A stretch of DNA of 64,000 nt, taken from the NCBI RefSeq assembly GCF_004362825.1, contig NZ_SNXZ01000003.1, positions 348,784-412,783 of the forward strand, read 5' to 3'. This DNA comes from Labedaea rhizosphaerae. GTDB taxonomy: Bacteria > Actinomycetota > Actinomycetes > Mycobacteriales > Pseudonocardiaceae. Shown in pieces: positions 61,279 through 64,000 of the stretch. Position numbers and translations under genes: made by a program. Position 1 is the stretch's first letter. The number at the start of each line of letters is the position of its first letter. A model generated the notes under the pieces. That model had not been told where the DNA came from. It made no database searches and saw nothing but the letters and a program-made list of their open reading frames with translations.

Positions 61279-61365
61279 CCGAAGCTGGGGCGCACCCCCG
61301 TGCCCGGCGCCGTCGCCGCCACGACGATCGGCGGCAGGCACTGGGGTCGGAGGAAGGGAAAACCC

Positions 61366-63558
61366 GTGAACAAGCAACCAGCCGTGCGGATCGCTCGTTG
61401 GAGCGCGACGCACCCGTGGCGCGCGGTCGTCTTATGGCTTGTCTTCGTGGCGGTGTGCGTCGGCGTCGGGAGTGTCGTCACCACGGTCAAGGCCACCGAT
61501 GTCGACCTGTCCGTCGGCGAGTCGTCCACCGCGGCGGCCATCCGGGAAGCGGGCAAGTTCGACGACCACCCGCAGGAGAACGTGCTGATCACCGCGAAGG
61601 CGGGTCAGCTCGACCAGCGCCACGCCATGGCGGTCGCGGGCGAGGCGAGCGCGCGGATGCACGCGCTGCCCGAGGTGCTCAGCGTCGGCGACCCGGCACC
61701 GGCACCGGACGGCAAGGCCGTGACCTTGCCGTTGACCATGCGCGGCCCGCCCGAGGACGGCGACGCGCACGTCCAGCCCTTGCTGGACGCGACCGCCGCG
61801 GTCCAGGCCGCCCACCCCGACCTGCGCGTGGAACAGGTCGGCGACGCGAGCCTGGACAAGGGCATCGGCGACCAGCTCGGCAACGACTTCGAGCACGCGG
61901 AGATCCTGAGCCTGCCCGTCACCCTGATCATCCTGCTGGTCGCGTTCGGCGCCATCACCGCCGCCGGCGTGCCCGTGCTGCTCGCGCTCTCCGCGGTCGG
62001 GTCGTCGATCGGGCTGGCCGCGCTCGCGTCGCACGTGTTCCCGGACAGCGGTTCGACCAGCCAGGTCATCCTGCTGATGGGCATGGCGGTCGGCGTCGAC
62101 TATTCGTTGTTCTACCTCAAGCGCGAACGCGAGGAACGCGCGAAGGGCGCGAGCCACGTGCGTGCGGTGGAGATCGCCGCGGCCACCTCCGGGCACGCCG
62201 TCGTGGTGTCGGCGTTCGCCGTCATCGTCTCGATGGCCGGGCTCTACCTGGCCGACGACGCGATCTTCAACTCGCTGGGCACCGGCTCGATCATCGTGGT
62301 CGCCGTCGCCATGATGGGTTCGCTGACCGTGCTGCCCGCGCTGCTGGCCAAGCTCGGCAAGCGGGTGGACCGCCCGCGTGTGCCGTTGCTCTGGCGGCTG
62401 ACCAACCGCGGCGGCGAGCCCCGGCTCTGGCCCGCGCTGCTCAAGCCGGCGCTGAAGCACCCGGCGATCACCCTGGTCGTGTCGGTCGGCGCGCTGCTCG
62501 CCCTCGCCCTGCCGGTGCTGGACATCAAGCTGGCGAGCAGCGACATCACCACGCTGCCGCGCGAGATCCCGGCCGTGCAGGCCTACGACCGGCTCACCGC
62601 GGCGTTCCCGAGCGAGGGCACCACGAACGTGATCATGGTGCAGGCCGGCGCCGGCCAGGCGGGCGCGGTCGACGCGCAGGTCGGCGCGCTGGCCAAGCGG
62701 GTGGCCGCCGATCCGCTGTTCGCCCATGACCAGAAGCCGCGGGTGACGGTCTCGGCGGACAAGACCGTGCACATGATCAAGGTCGGCATCCCGTTCGAGC
62801 CGAACACCGAACAGGCCAAGCAAAGCGTCGAACGGCTGCGTGGCGACATCGTCCCGGCGACGCTCGGTCATGTCCCTGGGGCAAGGACCGCCGTATCGGG
62901 GGAAGTGGCCGGCAACATCGACTACACGCAGCACGTGAAGGACAAGCTGCCGTGGGTCGTCGGGTTCGTGCTGCTGCTGACGTTGCTGATGATGGCTTAC
63001 GCGTTCCGCTCGCTGGTGATCGCGCTGAGCGCCATCGTGCTCAACATGCTGTCGGCGGGTGCGGCGTTCGGCGTGATGAGCGCGGTGTTCCAGCACTCGT
63101 GGGCCGAGGGCCTGCTGGACTTCCACTCCACGGGCGCGATCGTCAGCTGGATGCCATTGTTCGTGTTCACCATGCTCTTCGGGCTGTCCATGGATTACCA
63201 CGTGTTCGTGGTGAGCCGGATCCGCGAAGCGGCCATGCGCGGTATGCCGACCCGCGAAGCGGTGCGCGCCGGGATCACGCGTTCGGCGGGCGTGGTCACC
63301 AGTGCGGCGGTCGTCATGATTTCCGTCTTCGCCATTTTCGCGACGCTGAGCATGATCGAGATGAAGCAACTCGGCGTCGGCCTCGGCGTCGCGGTGTTGA
63401 TCGACGCCATGATCGTTCGCGTGCTCGTCTTGCCGTCGCTGATGTCGTTGCTGGGCAAGGCGAATTGGTGGCCTTCGCGTGGTGTGCGGCGTGCGTCCAC
63501 ACAGGTCGTGCCCGATTCCGCCGCGGCGACGCAACCGCTTGCGAAGATCGGCGGTTAG
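61366..63558 (+). CDS. MMPL family RND transporter
   Basis: 730 residues with about 12 membrane helices in two six-helix blocks, each with a large external loop (about 45-175 and 400-535). Family motifs include MGMAVGVDYSLFYLKREREER near residue 240 and LFGLSMDYHVFVVSRIRE near 600, both with the conserved Asp-Tyr of proton-coupled MMPL proteins. It may export lipids or drugs. GGAGGAAGGG precedes the GTG start. No biosynthetic genes are adjacent. Confidence 0.93.
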   Translation: MNKQPAVRIARWSATHPWRAVVLWLVFVAVCVGVGSVVTTVKATDVDLSVGESSTAAAIREAGKFDDHPQENVLITAKAGQLDQRHAMAVAGEASARMHALPEVLSVGDPAPAPDGKAVTLPLTMRGPPEDGDAHVQPLLDATAAVQAAHPDLRVEQVGDASLDKGIGDQLGNDFEHAEILSLPVTLIILLVAFGAITAAGVPVLLALSAVGSSIGLAALASHVFPDSGSTSQVILLMGMAVGVDYSLFYLKREREERAKGASHVRAVEIAAATSGHAVVVSAFAVIVSMAGLYLADDAIFNSLGTGSIIVVAVAMMGSLTVLPALLAKLGKRVDRPRVPLLWRLTNRGGEPRLWPALLKPALKHPAITLVVSVGALLALALPVLDIKLASSDITTLPREIPAVQAYDRLTAAFPSEGTTNVIMVQAGAGQAGAVDAQVGALAKRVAADPLFAHDQKPRVTVSADKTVHMIKVGIPFEPNTEQAKQSVERLRGDIVPATLGHVPGARTAVSGEVAGNIDYTQHVKDKLPWVVGFVLLLTLLMMAYAFRSLVIALSAIVLNMLSAGAAFGVMSAVFQHSWAEGLLDFHSTGAIVSWMPLFVFTMLFGLSMDYHVFVVSRIREAAMRGMPTREAVRAGITRSAGVVTSAAVVMISVFAIFATLSMIEMKQLGVGLGVAVLIDAMIVRVLVLPSLMSLLGKANWWPSRGVRRASTQVVPDSAAATQPLAKIGG

Positions 63559-63568
63559 CGAATTTCCT

Positions 63569-63600
63569 GCCGGGGCTCGATCGGGCGGTCGAGCCCCGGC
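63569..63600 (+). terminator. Terminator hairpin after the MMPL gene
   Basis: GCCGGGGCTCGA and TCGAGCCCCGGC form a perfect 12-bp stem with an 8-base loop, starting 10 bases after the MMPL stop codon. Confidence 0.85.
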
Positions 63601-63646
63601 AAGGCGGTCTACTCCCCCGCACAGGTGACCCTCTAAAGTGGGGCAC

Positions 63647-64000
63647 ATGCAAGGTGCTGGCGACGCCGACTCCGGTCCGAAGGTCCCCCATTTCGATGTC
63701 GTGCTGCGTGGCTACAACCAGCGGCAGGTGAACGAACGGGTCACAAGGCTGACCTACGACCTGCGGACGGCGGCCAGCTCACGCGACGAAGCGCAGACCC
63801 AGGTGCGCAAGCTCTCCGAGACCCTCGGCGGTCTGCAGCGCGAGCTCGCCGACACCCGCGAGCGGCTGCATCGCTTGTCCCTCAAGCCCAACAGCACCGA
63901 AGGCATGACCGAGCGGGTCCGCCTGATGATGCAGTTGGCCGAGGAGGAGATCGCCGAGTTCAAGCGCCAGGCCGACGAGTGGGGCAAGGCGACCCGCTCG
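63647..64000 (+). CDS. DivIVA-domain coiled-coil protein, 3' part missing
   Basis: The first 118 residues are visible. The N terminus has the DivIVA-type motif FDVVLRGYNQRQVNERVTRL (about 18-37), used for membrane curvature sensing in Wag31-type proteins, followed by coiled coil (RTAASSRDEAQTQVRKLSETLGGLQRELADTRERLHRL) and AEEEIAEFKRQADEWG. It is a second DivIVA-like protein besides SepIVA. The gene runs off the right edge of the window. Confidence 0.85.
   Translation, partial: MQGAGDADSGPKVPHFDVVLRGYNQRQVNERVTRLTYDLRTAASSRDEAQTQVRKLSETLGGLQRELADTRERLHRLSLKPNSTEGMTERVRLMMQLAEEEIAEFKRQADEWGKATRS

Overview
This window is chromosomal DNA from a high-GC actinomycete, most likely in the Pseudonocardiales (a Lentzea, Saccharothrix or Actinosynnema type organism). 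The signs are strong third-position GC with long open frames on the antisense strands, many GTG starts, a SepIVA-type division protein, DUF1707 and DUF222 families, ESX-like secreted proteins and several promoters that suggest leaderless transcripts. The exact genus cannot be fixed from the sequence alone.

The minus strand carries a backbone in the same relative order as the Mycobacterium tuberculosis Rv2918c-Rv2927c and Rv2965c-Rv2967c stretches: glnD, glnB, amtB, ftsY, smc, acyP, mutM, rnc, rpmF, DUF177, sepIVA, coaD, rsmD and pyc. Accessory modules are inserted between these genes.

Layout. 0-2.7 kb: amtB-glnB-glnD nitrogen operon (read right to left) behind a candidate tandem GlnR box. 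2.7-5.1 kb: a DUF574-type methyltransferase, an FhuF-like 2Fe-2S protein and an aldo/keto reductase. 5.2-12.4 kb: ureide module with allantoicase, allantoinase, a DUF6986 aldolase-like protein and malate synthase, interrupted by a GlxA-type regulator and a divergent quinone reductase. 12.4-15.7 kb: nitroreductase-like protein, coiled-coil protein, a MerR/TipAS regulator coupled to a two-helix membrane peptide, and ftsY. 15.9-18.7 kb: anhydro-MurNAc kinase and a sodium/solute symporter, a probable wall-recycling pair, ending at a strong bidirectional terminator. 18.7-24.2 kb: small enzymes, two acetyltransferases, a secreted protease and unknowns. 24.3-30.4 kb: smc, then a membrane-hydrolase fusion controlled by a YtrA-type GntR regulator with a clear palindromic operator.

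30.5-32.0 kb: a DUF222-HNH gene boxed by two 129-bp inverted repeats, each of which can fold into a long hairpin. 32.0-36.4 kb: an ECF sigma/anti-sigma pair, acylphosphatase, and a run of single-pass surface proteins with Thr/Pro/Gln-rich tails plus a CAP protein. 36.7-40.8 kb: asparagine synthetase followed by an ESX-like cassette (EspC-like protein, WXG-NlpC/P60 fusion, two YbaB-like proteins). 40.9-46.8 kb: mutM-rnc-rpmF-DUF177-sepIVA, a secreted guanyl RNase, coaD, rsmD, a 22-bp tandem repeat and an SDR. 46.9-49.1 kb: HelD-like RNA polymerase recycling ATPase.

49.6-55.0 kb: the best candidate for an undescribed system. It is a translationally coupled pair encoding a 1512-residue SF1 helicase with a C-terminal restriction-type nuclease, and a 280-residue protein with an Abi_C/HEPN-like end. 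It is insulated by a terminator and inserted between housekeeping genes. 55.0-64.0 kb: pyruvate carboxylase, a lipoprotein divergent from a Ser/Thr kinase, an MMPL transporter and the start of a DivIVA-like protein cut by the window edge.
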